DNA of 64,000 bases from Skeletonema tropicum (lineage: Eukaryota > Bacillariophyta > Thalassiosirophyceae > Thalassiosirales > Thalassiosiraceae). The stretch covers positions 434,001 to 498,000 of the forward strand of contig CM074129.1 in assembly GCA_037178625.1 (NCBI GenBank). Reading direction: 5' to 3'. The notes beneath the pieces were generated by a model. That model did not search any database, was not told where the DNA came from, and was given only the letters and a program-made list of their open reading frames with translations. This document shows, piece by piece, positions 1-11,144 of the stretch; positions within the stretch are counted from its first letter, which is position 1; each line of letters starts with the position of its first letter. Both the position numbers and the translations under genes were made by a program.

Positions 1-452
1 TGTAAGATGAATATAAGATGGTGGGTGATACTATAAGTATTGAGGAATGGTGACGCAAATGGACAAGAGGGAACTTACAAGGAGGATATTTATGAGTATG
101 GTGGAATGCACATCAGAAAGGTTTTGACGGGAGTGGACATCGAGAACTGTGAATGGTGAAGGATTGCTTGTACTCCTAATGAATAGTAGGGTTGATGCAC
201 GAGACTTATAACTCTTTCAGGCTTCTCGTGCCGCGGCATTGCGGTTTTCTTAAAGTCCGCATTCATTCATAGGGTAGTTGGCGAGACCCTCAGAGATAAG
301 GTATGTTGCAGCTTTGAGCATTATTTCGTTGCAATAATGGCCTGATGTGTCAATGCAGGTCTAAAGGAGTGAGTAGATGCAATAATATGAGTAAACAATA
401 GTGTTATTCACTTGGAAACACTCCAGCTATCAAGGTAGGCTTTTCGAACAAG
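1..452. other. gene-free stretch
   Basis: No convincing coding frame, RNA gene or repeat is visible here on either strand. Confidence 0.5.
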
Positions 453-490
453 AGGATATTTTTTAGCGAATATTGGCGAAAAAATATCCT
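453..490. repeat. perfect 12-bp hairpin
   Basis: The 12-mer aggatatttttt (453-464) is followed by a 14-base loop and then its exact reverse complement (479-490). A partial third copy of the arm (aaatatcctgagg) lies about 30 bases further on. The structure sits just outside the left end of the inverted-repeat element that starts near 536. No function is visible. Confidence 0.6.
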
Positions 491-535
491 AGAGGCTACC
501 CAAAAATGCCGAAATATCCTGAGGATTCCTGGCCA

Positions 536-2399
536 TAACGCTAATCTAAGGGGCAGTCTTTGCGCTCTACACACGAGACGAATTTATGCCTTTTTGCACA
601 TTTACCTAACATTACCGGGAATCACTGTACGAATTGTCATTTTGTTGCACATTTCCCCGATGAACGTCTCAGACGGATTCGTGTGGCCACACGAGATCTC
701 TAGTGAGATGTGGCCAGCTCACACGAGATTTTGTACAATTTTGTACGGCCACACGAATCTATCAAACACCCCCTATGCCCTCCCATCATGGCACTTCTAC
801 ACCCCTAGCTGACCAGCCACCACAACCTCCGGCCACAATGCGTTTGCCTATGTTATGAGCTTCCGTTAGAGCTGCCGGTCGGCGTTGTAGGTGGGGTATT
901 ATTCAAAATATAGCGTTTTGTGTCGAAAATGAGGACATCGATCGAAGCATTTATTATTTATGCACATGAAATGTAAGGCGGATAACGCAACAAATCAATG
1001 CAAGCCGTGGCGTAAATCGTCTTATGATATGTAAGGAAGGTATCTGCAACATTGTAGAATTATTGGGCGGTCGTAGGTCTCATTTGATACGTCATATTAG
1101 ACCGACTCGCCTGTGCTTGGACGATGCTGCCGACGATGTCATCGTTGTATTTAATGGTGTGTTGCCGCTCTGTTACTGACACCGCTACCCCCAATGATCA
1201 ACACAATAATCATCTTTGATTTGCCGCTCAGGCTGGCTCTCAAAAACTGTTTCTACCAAAATTATCCGTGTTGTCTACCTATTTTGGAGGTGGTGATCAT
1301 GCTATCCACACATCTGTTGGGTGGTTAATGACGCAATAAAACGGAAAGAGACGATATACCAAGCGAAAGAGTTTGGATTTACACTATTGAGAGCGAGGGG
1401 GGACAATAGTTTGGTGTCCTCCATCTATATACAAAGAATGTCAGCTCATTATAGTTGAATTGTGTATTGTTGTTCAGATCAAATAATTCCAAAGAACATG
1501 CACAAACTGTCACTCACTCCAATAATGTTAAACACCAACTGATCATATGCGCTTCACCGTCATGGAGAATGGCTTCATAATGTCATGATGGCTAGATTAC
1601 TTCGTAAAGAGTATAAATACGCAACAAATTTATCAGCCATACCCTGCAATCACAATCCAAAGAGTTACATTGTTGTCCTGTATCGCCTCAGATCAGCTCA
1701 TCCACAGTGTTATTTCTCCATATAACGGTTGAAATATCATTGAATAATGAGATATTGTGGCATAGGTGCTGGTATCATATTATTTGGGATCATCTAAGAC
1801 CCTTGCAACATATTGTGGGGTGCCGGTGATGTGCGTTCAGTAGGTAAATAATGAGAGTAATATGGATGACTCCTCACCAAAAACATTTGCAACTCCTATA
1901 GGATAGTTATATGAAGGATATATGAGGGTAATGACCCATTGGTTGAATGATAACATGGAATAAATGACCCGTATTGACCATTTGACGCTCGGTCAAAATA
2001 CGGAAACGTACTATTTAGTGAGCAATACGTCGTCACACACTTAATATTGGTACAAATTGATGGGACCATTCGATTCTGCGTTGAAAATTGGTCTAAGTAC
2101 AATATTTTGGGTTTGGTAGACGTAAGGTTGCCGGTGTTAAAGGCATTGTACTTGTGGTATCGATCAGTGCTGTCATGGTAAAATTGTGATTGTGTGATGA
2201 GTCGTTGTCAGAAAAGTGTGACTGTTTAGTATCTTTTTAGGTCCTGCTTAGATGAGTGTTATCTCGTGTGTTCTCTCTTGTATTCTCGTGTGTACGAGCG
2301 TTTCAGAGCGCAGAGACACAATTACGGATTTTTGTGTGATCGTAGAAAAAAATCCGTCTCGTGTGTAGAGCGCGAAGACAGCCTCTTACATCAGCGGTA
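536..2399. mobile_element. candidate TA-flanked terminal-inverted-repeat element
   Basis: The two ends are inverted copies of each other over about 45-50 bases. The left arm (about 538-583) and the right arm (about 2348-2397) share a core with gcgctctacacacgagacg, plus weaker matches outward to the tips (acgctaat versus ccgctgat after reverse complement). A TA dinucleotide borders each arm, as expected for TA-targeting superfamilies such as Tc1/mariner. The 1.8-kb interior has no long reading frame, so if this is a transposon it is non-autonomous or has lost its transposase. Several shorter cacacgag motifs lie near both ends as subterminal repeats. Confidence 0.5.
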
Positions 2400-4527
2400 C
2401 TTTTTCACCCTCATAACTCAAAACCGTCATATCAATTTGTAACCGTCGATACAGAGCGATATCACTACAAATAACGCCATGGTGTATCGCCCTTGGCTCC
2501 AATATGATAGTAGGGGGCGATGTTTGGGGTATATATCATGACACTGCACTCGTGGTCTAAGATATATCGGCCAAGAGAGGTTTAAATCCCCCAATAAACT
2601 CTGCAATCTCAGGGGTCAACAATGGTCATACATTCCAGTCAATCAAACAAGTGGTGGAGAAACATTACTCTGATATGTTCCTTTGGTTATGCACTGTATT
2701 ATGTCTACTCTAGAGATGATAAACTATTTATATTAAATGTGCTTCCCAGCAATTACTCAATCAATAAAGTAAGAGTTGCTCTACAGAACTCCAGTCATGA
2801 AGAAGATGTTGTAGCTGCCAATTCGATTACCACCAGATCATGTTTAGTGCACCTCTTACCGTCATTCGACTGATTGGTTTTCGTTTTGTTCATTTCCTCC
2901 GGTCATACAAGTTGTTACAATTGTATGATCGTAGGAATCACTTCACACCAACACGTCCATCTCCTCGTGTATCTCAAACCTATGCAACCCCTCTCAAGAT
3001 CAATCGATTGTTTTTGTTTTGGCACAATTCCGAATAAAGCTTTCCTCGCAATCTCTCTTCCAATTCACAAGACTTGGACAGCCTAGCCCATGCATATTAC
3101 CCAGCACAGATTTTATTACCACAACGAAACGAAGTAATAGCATACCCATTCCCCCGGCCCTGGCTCCATCTTATTGCTGCCCTCGGTTTGTCATTATTCA
3201 CCTACGCTCAACCAATAATAATGAAGTCATAGTTGTTATCCCCATCATTCCCCGCCCCTCACACGTTGTAATAATATTCCCTCCCACCCCAACGATGTAC
3301 AGCAAATTTCATCGCTAAATTTCATCCGCTAGTCAATTCTACCGACCACCTGTCGCGCTTCCTGTCATAATTATCAATTTAACTTGTTTGCTGCATCGTG
3401 TAAGGGCGATCAGGATCCAGGGGCAAGTGCTGTGTGAGGGAGGGGCCAATTCAGTTGTCATTATTTGAATTACCAACGGTCACCTTCGCAGCGGGGCAAC
3501 TAATACGAAGTACAGCAGCAGCTTCGTCGATAAGCTGCTCTGACATACCCATACACAACGGAAGTAAAATTCTACATCATAAACCAGATCCCCCACCCCG
3601 TCTGTGTTGTTAATCATTGATTATCCTCTCCTTTCACAGCGCAGTATTTTTGTTTAAATCACGTGACACATCATAGATAGCCGAGGGGGTCCGCATCGAC
3701 AAAACCGCGTAAAGAAAATGCTATCCGACTCATCCATAATTGTTATATCGTCAATAATATTCATTGTCTCCGCCATAGTCGAGTGGATTGGGGCCCAAAG
3801 ATAGTTAGTTGCTGAGGGGGGCCGGTGTGTTGTTGTGTTTTTACGTAGTAACGGTCATTACTGTAGCTGAAACCCAAAATAAGGCTCTCAGGCCGTATGG
3901 TGCGGATCCAATCACATTATTTGATCCCTGTCGGTCCACTGAGGGCGCCGGGCTCGACTTTAGGTGGTATCGGCCGGCCATCCGCTCTGTAGTAGCAGCG
4001 GTATTTCGCCATGGTTATTGAGGGCAAATGTTGTGTTTGTGTGAAAGTGACTGCAAACGACTAGAGACCTGCCCGGCGGGGCTCCCCGAAAAGGGGGTAG
4101 GCATTTTATTCCTAGGCAAAAATGAAAAATTTTGGGACAGACTTCGCTAGTTATTTTGTTAGCAGTTCTCAGGTCTCATGGGACAGAACACCTACCCTGC
4201 CTCTTTTTTTTTCGGGGGGGGAGGTGTGGTGTGTGGCGCTTGCGCCACAACCCACACGGGTGGGGCCTTCACGAAAACTCTAGAGAGGTACCACCAAGCC
4301 AACATGCCCAGAGTGCAGAGACAGTCCGTTCAAGCTCCGGTCGAGCTGCTGCGTACTAATCTTGGATAGCGATAGCGGCATTCGCTACGTAGGAACTCAT
4401 ACGATTTTACGGATAACGTCATCCAAATGAGATAGCGTTATTCATGAGGGATAGCGTCTCAAATTGACTTCACGTCAAAGTCTCCATCTATCGACCCATC
4501 ACCTTACATAATAATTAATGAATATGA
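2400..4527. other. gene-free stretch, 2.1 kb
   Basis: Only short frames under 100 codons are present and none resembles a known protein. No RNA gene was recognised. The last part leads into the transposase relic and may belong to the same element, but I could not find its inverted-repeat ends. Confidence 0.4.
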
Positions 4528-5618
4528 ATGCATCCTAATGGCGAAGCAGCTGTCATCACAGAGAGCGTGCAATTACTATTCACAATCATCACTATGGAAG
4601 AAGGAAGGGAGGGCAAACGGAAGAGAGGTTCCAAGCCAACTGCGCATGACTTCTACCGAATTGGGCAGGAGATACAAAATCGCACGGGACGAAAGATAAG
4701 GAATTCAATGTCAGACGATCGTCGCTTCCGTGAATTCTTTGGTGCCGGCGTTGTTGTTGTTATGGCATTATGGAACTTGCTTGTAGAAACCGACCTCCTT
4801 CCAGAGGATGGACAAATCGCTCATCTCTTATGGACACTATATTTCTTCAAAGCCTACCCTACGCAAAACGTCGCATGCTCTGCAGCCGGAGGTACTCGTG
4901 GTGCTATCGACCCTAAGACATTTCGGAAATATATCTGGCCTTTTGTTTCAGCCATTGCCGACCTAGAACAGGTGGTGGTGAGTTTTCACTCTTACATTAA
5001 TTGAATTATGTTTCTTATGTTTTTCTAACCTCCGCCTTCCGTTCTATCACTTTTCTCAGATCGATTTTGAGAGCAGAAAAAACAGCGGCAGCTTAAATGA
5101 TTGTCTCCTCAGTGCCGATTGCACTGATGTTAAGATCCCCAATCATGGGCCAGCATTTGCATCTCATAAATGGGCCAGCATTTGCATCTCATAAATTTGC
5201 TGGCAAGTCTGGGCTGAGATACGAGCTTGCCATCGACATTAAGACAGGTCATCTGGTGTGGATAAATGCTCCGTTTCCTTGCGGTGCTTTTCCTGATCTC
5301 CTCATCTTTCGCCAGTTACTCGCATACTGTCTTGACGAAGGAGAACGCGCTGAAGCCGATGATGGCTATAGAGGAGAAGCAAAAATCAAATGCCCAAGTA
5401 CTATTACAAATTCAGCAGAAAGTCGAGCTATGCAGCAGATAGTGCGTAGCCGCCAAGAGACTGTCAACAAGCGTATCAAGCAGTGGGAAATTTTAAACGT
5501 GATCTATCGTCATGATATTTTGACGCATGGGGATGTATTTAGGGCTATAGCAGTCATTACGCAGCTTGCTATTCTGAATGGAGAGCCCCTCTTTCAAGTT
5601 GAGTACGATGACATTTAA
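4528..5618 (+). pseudogene. DDE transposase (DDE endonuclease superfamily), frameshifted
   Basis: Exon 1 (4528-4977, 150 codons) ends at a GTGAGT donor. An 82-bp intron (4978-5059) ends in ttttctcag, and exon 2 reads on in phase from 5060. Exon 2 contains an ADCTD segment (likely first catalytic Asp), then RYELAIDIKTGH, FPCGAFPDL (likely second Asp), ADDGYRGE, and RQETVNKRIKQW (likely the Glu). This order matches the DDE endonuclease transposases I know from diatoms, of PIF/Harbinger or IS5 type. The gene is broken: the 25-bp unit at 5147-5171 is repeated directly at 5172-5196, shifting the frame by one and giving a TAA soon after. The rest of the protein stays open in the shifted frame to 5618, so the break is probably recent. 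Terminal inverted repeats were not found. Confidence 0.75.
5147..5196 (+). repeat. 25-bp tandem duplication inside the transposase
   Basis: Two perfect head-to-tail copies of a 25-base unit starting gggccagcatttgc. Because 25 is not a multiple of three, the second copy causes the frameshift of the transposase. Taking one copy away would rejoin the two open parts, which is why I read it as the inactivating event. Confidence 0.85.
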
Positions 5619-6006
5619 GTATTAGTAGGATTCTTTGTTATGTGATAGTTTTTCCGCAGAGGCGTGCTATTTGTTTTATATTATCTTTGCAGTGTGTGTG
5701 TGGGTTATAAGTATTGGAAGGATAACTCAACCACGTGAAAGGATTAGTGTCGGCTCTCTTCATGGCTCTACTCTTGACAAAATTTAGTCTTCTTTCCTGC
5801 ACATGAAATGACGCAATCTGTCTCAAGAGGCAGAGGTGTCACCCAACTTACGGAGACTCTCTACTCTACAATAGCTATTATTTGAACATAATTCTCTCTC
5901 TCCTCAGAGAGAATACTTATCACTTGAAATCTAGGTAGAGCTTTAAGTTGGACAGACCTCGTAACATAAGATTCCCTCAGCTTCAGTCTGTTACAACGAT
6001 CAGATC
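5619..6006. other. gene-free stretch
   Basis: Nothing recognised between the transposase relic and the long inverted repeat. Confidence 0.4.
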
Positions 6007-7402
6007 GGCGCGCTTTTTCTGCCGGCATAATATGTACTTATTGTCGTTCTCACGCGACTGCGGTTCGAAAATATTTTTGAAATGTTTTTTTAGAGGACGT
6101 CTATTCGCTATTTGAAGTCATTTTTGAGCACTTTTGTCAAAATCATCACTCTCCGCCCTACTGCTTCGGCTACGGTGGGTGCATCCATTCGACTAAGGCA
6201 TCGTTGGATAGGGAATGATCGACTATATAAGACTGCCGCCTCGAATCGAATCTAATTCTCTTTTTTTCACTTCATTTCAGACAGCCCAGACAGCAAACAG
6301 CGCTGATATCTGTTGCTTTCTGTGCTGTCGGGCGTCGATGTCGATGCAGAGTAGTTTGCAGCCCAAAATAGTGCTCTGATCAATCGGAATGGTGCGATGA
6401 ACCTCCCTGGGCGTGTTCATTCTTACTTGAAGAAGCTCGAAGTTGCTCTCAGCTACCAATCTGCCACATTTTTGTCGCCATCTGGCGCCCGACTCTCAAG
6501 TTGACCCCTTTCACCCTGAGAATGTCAGGCTACTACTTCCTCACTCATATATTTCTCGCAGCACAAAAGTCAGGAGCTATTGATATGGTAGACAAATATA
6601 GCTAAGCATTAGCATGCTGTAAATAATACTATTACATAGAAGAAATTTACACTTGACGAATGCGATATGTATATGTATATATATAAGATAGAGTAGATGT
6701 AGAGTCGCTTGTCCTTCTCCGTCAACTAGAGAGGCATCTGATTTGTATCCATTCGTATTACCTTCTTCTGTGCGTCTGGTATGGCTAGCTAAGGCTGAGC
6801 GATCCACCGCGTAGCTCTGGCTATTCGAGCGGAAACTTGAATAAAGGAGATATGATTTATGATATCAATAGTTGGTCATCCTCCAAGACCAAGAAACATG
6901 GCAGCAACAGAGAAACGAAGTGTGAAGTGTCTGCATAGTATAAGATAGTATGGTGTGCAATGTTTGCGAGCTACCATTACCATACTCGCGAGTCGTCCCA
7001 ATCTACTAGCGCGTGGTCCGTCCACAGTCAAGAACCTTGACAAAATAGGTTCACATAGCTGCCTAAATATGAAAAGAAAAAAGAGAATTAGATTCGATTT
7101 GAGGCGGCAACACAATGCGGTCGATCATTCCCTATCAAACGATGCCCTGGTCGAATGGATACACTCACCACGACAAAAGTACGAATGACGGAAGAGGTGT
7201 TTTTGACAAAAGTGCTCAAAAATGACTTCAAAAAGACGTCCTCTAAAAAAACATTTCAAAAATATTTTCGAACCGCAGTCGCAGTCGCAGTCGCGTGAAT
7301 GAGAACGACAATACCACCTTGCCTTTTGCCTTCCACACCCTTTTTCGTTTTTCGTGACGGTAAGGAACGGCCTAAGTACATACAATATGCTAGTCGGCGC
7401 GC
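6007..7402. mobile_element. long inverted-repeat (foldback-type) element
   Basis: A left arm of about 230 bases (6039-6268) is matched in inverted orientation by a right arm (about 7071-7313). Shared landmarks are the tip attgtcgttctc, the core cgaaaatatttttgaaatg, and the inner end aatcgaatctaattctc. Weaker outward extensions (ggcgcgc and tatgtactta) reach 6007 and 7402, where the right side carries about 60 extra bases. The right arm also has cagtcg three times in tandem where the left has one. The 800-base centre has no convincing gene. This looks like a non-autonomous transposon with very long terminal repeats, or a foldback element; no target-site duplication could be fixed. Confidence 0.65.
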
Positions 7403-8857
7403 CATTCGTCGCAAAGGCGCCATTCGTCGCAAATCCAAAATCACACTTTGCGACGCAAAAAAGCGCTGTGCACCATGAGGCCTCCCATCCTACTCCCCTC
7501 ATTGCACAATTAAATGTCGGCATTCCAAAGTAATGATGTAGTTACTAAACCATTTTTTGACGCTGAATTCAATGGTTCTATCGGCGGCTCGCCATATTCA
7601 GCGCAAAGAGACGTTTGACCACCACAATAGCAATGGTGATTTTCACCCCCTCCGCCGCAGAGCACATGCAGCCAGTAGCACAAAGGCGTCGTTGCGGTCC
7701 ATTAAACAGCAAAAAAGTTTGTAGCGGCGACCAATATTATATATATGGGTGGAATATGCGCTAATTAACCGGGTGTGGGTCTCATGCAACGCCTATCCAG
7801 CATATCAAATCTATGGAGTCGATTAAGAAAGATTTCCACAATTATCTCCATCAATAGTGGGTATATATCTGACACAAAACATGTTGAAACCACACCATGG
7901 ATCATAGAGGTCTTGTCTACTATATGATAATCAAAGTTGATAAGCTGGACTGCTTCATATTACCACAGTGACTACTGCAACTCTCGGTTTCCTGGAATAC
8001 TACTGATAGTGGGTTATGAGTTATGAGAAGCCCACCAGCAGTCGCCAACACGAGTGTTGTGGCATGATATTGACGTCTCTTCCATGTAAAATTGGGAACC
8101 TTTCGCCTCATTAAATCAACAGCCATCTATTGTGCGCCTTATGCTGTGGTTGGGAACAAACGTTATAACTGTTATCAGTGGCTTTCCTACAAAGTCTCAT
8201 GAAATGAGAGGCCGAATGATCGACATAAAAATCCATAATGGCGTAGATGTTGCGTGTAAATAATAAATCCGAGTAAACTGAACAAGTATCATAGCATATA
8301 GAAGGAGTTATTAATAATATACTACTATTATGTTGTCTCAGTTACATAAACATGAGCATCTTATGACATGCCCGGTATGTGCAGACATTCATGTGGGTGT
8401 GCGTCACCCGCAATTATCATCAAAACTACTTTGAATTGGACACGGCAGCTTACATAATTGGAATCAGCGTGAAAAATTGGGTTACGGATTGTCTTCTTAC
8501 TGTTGATGGAGGGTGTATGGGATAGATAATGCTATGGTTTGCCTTCGGATTCGTCATGACAGATGCATTTTTTCAAGATTTTTTAGTATTTGTGCGTGAT
8601 TACAGCAAATATCGCAGCAGTTCAACGGAGCACCAGCAACAAACGTTGAAGATGCATTCCAAACGATATAAGTAGAAAGTTATTAGTCTTTCAGCTTAAA
8701 GCATCGGCACATTATTGGCCAATATTGGCGTAGTAATGCCAGATTTTCTGCGTCGCAACAAGATTTGGCTGGTTGTTGGGGTGAAAAGTACCTGTTTCTA
8801 TCCAAAATGACACTTTTTGTGTTCGATATCGGCTTTTCTATCCGTGCGACGCCGCAT
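7403..8857. other. gene-free stretch with short repeats of the neighbouring element
   Basis: Two close copies of gcgccattcgtcgcaaa lie at about 7400-7434, directly outside the long inverted repeat. No coding frame was recognised in the rest. Confidence 0.4.
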
Positions 8858-8901
8858 CGTCGCATGCGACGAATGACGCGCCGACTAGTATGATGTATGG
8901 A
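8858..8901 (+). repeat. end fragment of the long inverted-repeat family
   Basis: The string gcgacgaatgacgcgccgac, followed by tagtatgatgtatg, closely matches the reverse complement of the outer right end of the element ending near 7402-7430. It lies within 90 bases of the response-regulator start codon, so a piece of the same repeat family forms part of that gene's upstream region. Confidence 0.5.
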
Positions 8902-8945
8902 GGAAGAAGAAGTGCAATAGCAAGCAAGCAACATCTCATCTCAAC

Positions 8946-10802
8946 ATGATACTACCATCACCACTACTGCAGCATTATGTTGCTTCTTCTTCCTCGATCA
9001 TCAGCAGCACTCAACCGCAGTGCTCAGCTCGCTGGGGCTGCGCTCGCTTTGCGCATCATCATCATCTATCAAGAAGAACGATGAAGAATCATCACATCAG
9101 CAAGAAACTCAGTCCATTGTCATTTGCAATCAATTCTATAGATTCACAAGACGCTGACAACAACAATAATTATGGAGGGAGCTACATTGACCTGGGATCA
9201 ATCGAAATCACACCATCCAGCAGCGAGGAGGCCTCCATACTTGAAAATTTATTCCACGAAACATCATCATCACTGATGATGATGAACCATGATCGCAACA
9301 ACAACAGCAATAATATAAGATCTGGTACTAGTGTAGCACCCACCACCAACAACACGAGCGACGACGACGATCCACAAAAACAATGGAGATCCAATCACTG
9401 GATCGTACTAATTGACGATGAACCCTCCATCCGTCTAGCCATTGGTGATTATTTACACTCCATGGGATATACGATGATTACTGCGTGTGATGGCCCGTTG
9501 AGTTTTTTGGATGTGTTGCTTTATTCTTGTGGGTGGTCGTTTGGCGCAGCAGCAGTAGTTGACGATGATTATTCTAGTAGTAGTAGTAGTAGTAGACCAC
9601 CTCCTCCTTGGATGAAATATAAGATGAACGGTGAAGAGGAGACTACTACTGAGACGACAAGCACAAGCATGATGTTGTGGAGGCTACCGAATTGTATCAT
9701 TTCGGATATTCGCATGCCTGGTGGGGTGGATGGGGTGGAGTTGTTACAGTTGTTACGACAACATCATCATGATGTCAATGATGATGACAATAATAATAGC
9801 AGCAGTAGCGGTAACGGTAGTACTGGTAGTAATGATGATACTGTCAAGAAAACAAAGAAGAAGAAGAAGGGACGGCCCAAGAAGAAGGGTCAAGAGAGGA
9901 GCAATAATGACAATAAGAAGAACGAGTACGATGGAAAAGATGAATTTGAATTACTTGATGCCATTATTGTCGGGAGTAGCAATAACAACGACGGAAGTAG
10001 TGGCAATAGTGTGGAGGGGAAGCAACCAATCATCACTCCAATTGATCAGGCAAGACAGAAATTAAATGTCATTCGCGACACTTTGGCATATCACCAAGAG
10101 TTTTTGTCAAACAACAACAGCAACAACCACCAGTCGAAGAACTCGAACACTGATAATTCGCTGCAGCAGCAACGAACACAACAACAACAATATCCTACGT
10201 CGTTACTACAGATTCCAGTCATTTTACTCACTGCAAAGGCCATGGTATCGGATAGAATAGTTGGGTTCAAGGCAGGTGCGGATAATTATCTACCAAAGCC
10301 ATTCCGACCGGAGGAGTTACTTGGCATGGTAGATAGTTTGATGAGGAAGCAGGAGAGGGATAAGAAGCAGTGGTGTGGTGGTGGTGGTAGTAGTAGCAAT
10401 GATGTAGTGGAAGAAGAAGTCAAGGATGTGGATGAACAACTCTCAATGTACTCAGCGTCAGCACAACAGATCAAGGATCTAACATCAGAACTCATTGAAA
10501 TCAAGAAATTATTAAAAGAGGAGGCACAGCGAGAAAGCAACATCAGGGTAGAACAAGAAGAGATCGAACGACTCACCAAGATACTCCCCAATGCTTTGTG
10601 GATGTTCCTGAATAATGAGCGGCGGAAGAGATTATTTACATTGGATCATATTCGATCGATATTGTTATTTTGTTTTGAAGACGACGTGTCATCATTGGCT
10701 AGGAAGATGAGTACTGCCAAGAGAGATGAGTTGTTGACAGAGTTGGAAAGGATGAATGATGAAAATCCAGACACACTAAGAAATTTTCTAGTTGATGAAT
10801 GA
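8946..10802 (+). CDS. orphan response regulator with long inserts and a C-terminal ALWMFLNN domain
   Basis: 618 aa. A receiver (REC) domain spans about residues 152-470. The acidic pocket is D157-D158, the phospho-acceptor is D254 in ISDIRMP, the switch Thr is T429 in LLTAKA, and the conserved Lys is K451 in LPKPF, so all key residues of a phosphorylatable receiver are present. Two low-complexity inserts interrupt it: about 45 residues before strand 3 and about 150 residues rich in Asn, Ser and Lys before strand 4. The segment DRIVGFKAGADNYLPKPF resembles plastid Ycf29/Ycf27-type regulators (remembered, not tested). No helix-turn-helix follows. Instead residues 547-618 form a domain with ALWMFLNNERRK and DENPD that recurs in the gene at 18367-19335. 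The N-terminus is Ser/His-rich and might be a targeting sequence, but this is unclear. The upstream region holds a repeat fragment. No histidine kinase is nearby. Confidence 0.85.
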   Translation: MILPSPLLQHYVASSSSIISSTQPQCSARWGCARFAHHHHLSRRTMKNHHISKKLSPLSFAINSIDSQDADNNNNYGGSYIDLGSIEITPSSSEEASILENLFHETSSSLMMMNHDRNNNSNNIRSGTSVAPTTNNTSDDDDPQKQWRSNHWIVLIDDEPSIRLAIGDYLHSMGYTMITACDGPLSFLDVLLYSCGWSFGAAAVVDDDYSSSSSSSRPPPPWMKYKMNGEEETTTETTSTSMMLWRLPNCIISDIRMPGGVDGVELLQLLRQHHHDVNDDDNNNSSSSGNGSTGSNDDTVKKTKKKKKGRPKKKGQERSNNDNKKNEYDGKDEFELLDAIIVGSSNNNDGSSGNSVEGKQPIITPIDQARQKLNVIRDTLAYHQEFLSNNNSNNHQSKNSNTDNSLQQQRTQQQQYPTSLLQIPVILLTAKAMVSDRIVGFKAGADNYLPKPFRPEELLGMVDSLMRKQERDKKQWCGGGGSSSNDVVEEEVKDVDEQLSMYSASAQQIKDLTSELIEIKKLLKEEAQRESNIRVEQEEIERLTKILPNALWMFLNNERRKRLFTLDHIRSILLFCFEDDVSSLARKMSTAKRDELLTELERMNDENPDTLRNFLVDE

Positions 10803-11144
10803 GTTATATAACCTGTGCCTGTGTGTCTTGGGTGGAAGGTAATAGGGGAAATCACGAGTTGGTGATACGGCACCATGTACAAATTTCTTTTTCTTCGGTC
10901 ATACGAGAAGCAAATACGTGTTCAATACAAGTTGTTGTGCTTATCTGGATATAACAAAGATTTCTAATACTCTAATACCTAATTACCCTATTACCCTAAT
11001 ACCTACAGGATGACGCATTGATCAGTTAAGATTCTCTTTTGACACATTTGCAGGCTGCACTGACTGCATACTACCGGCAAGTTTCAAAATTGAGCTTTAG
11101 AATGCAACAACCTGCAAGCAAAGCATTTAACAAACAATGCCTTT
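10803..11144. other. convergent intergenic region with a degenerate TAATACC/TTACCC repeat
   Basis: The genes on both sides end here, tail to tail. At about 10969-11006 there is a short degenerate tandem of taatacc and ttaccc units. It is telomere-like at a glance but too short and irregular to call an internal telomeric repeat. Confidence 0.4.

Noticed and set aside
2622..3318. Several overlapping plus-strand frames of 65-99 codons
   Set aside because: They overlap in all three frames, have no recognisable motifs and look like chance frames in AT-rich DNA.
6240..6260. tcgaatcgaatct as part of a tRNA gene
   Set aside because: No acceptor or anticodon stem can be drawn around it; it belongs to the long inverted repeat.
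10969..11006. Possible internal telomeric repeat
   Set aside because: Units are irregular (taatacc, ttaccc) and the block is under 40 bases.
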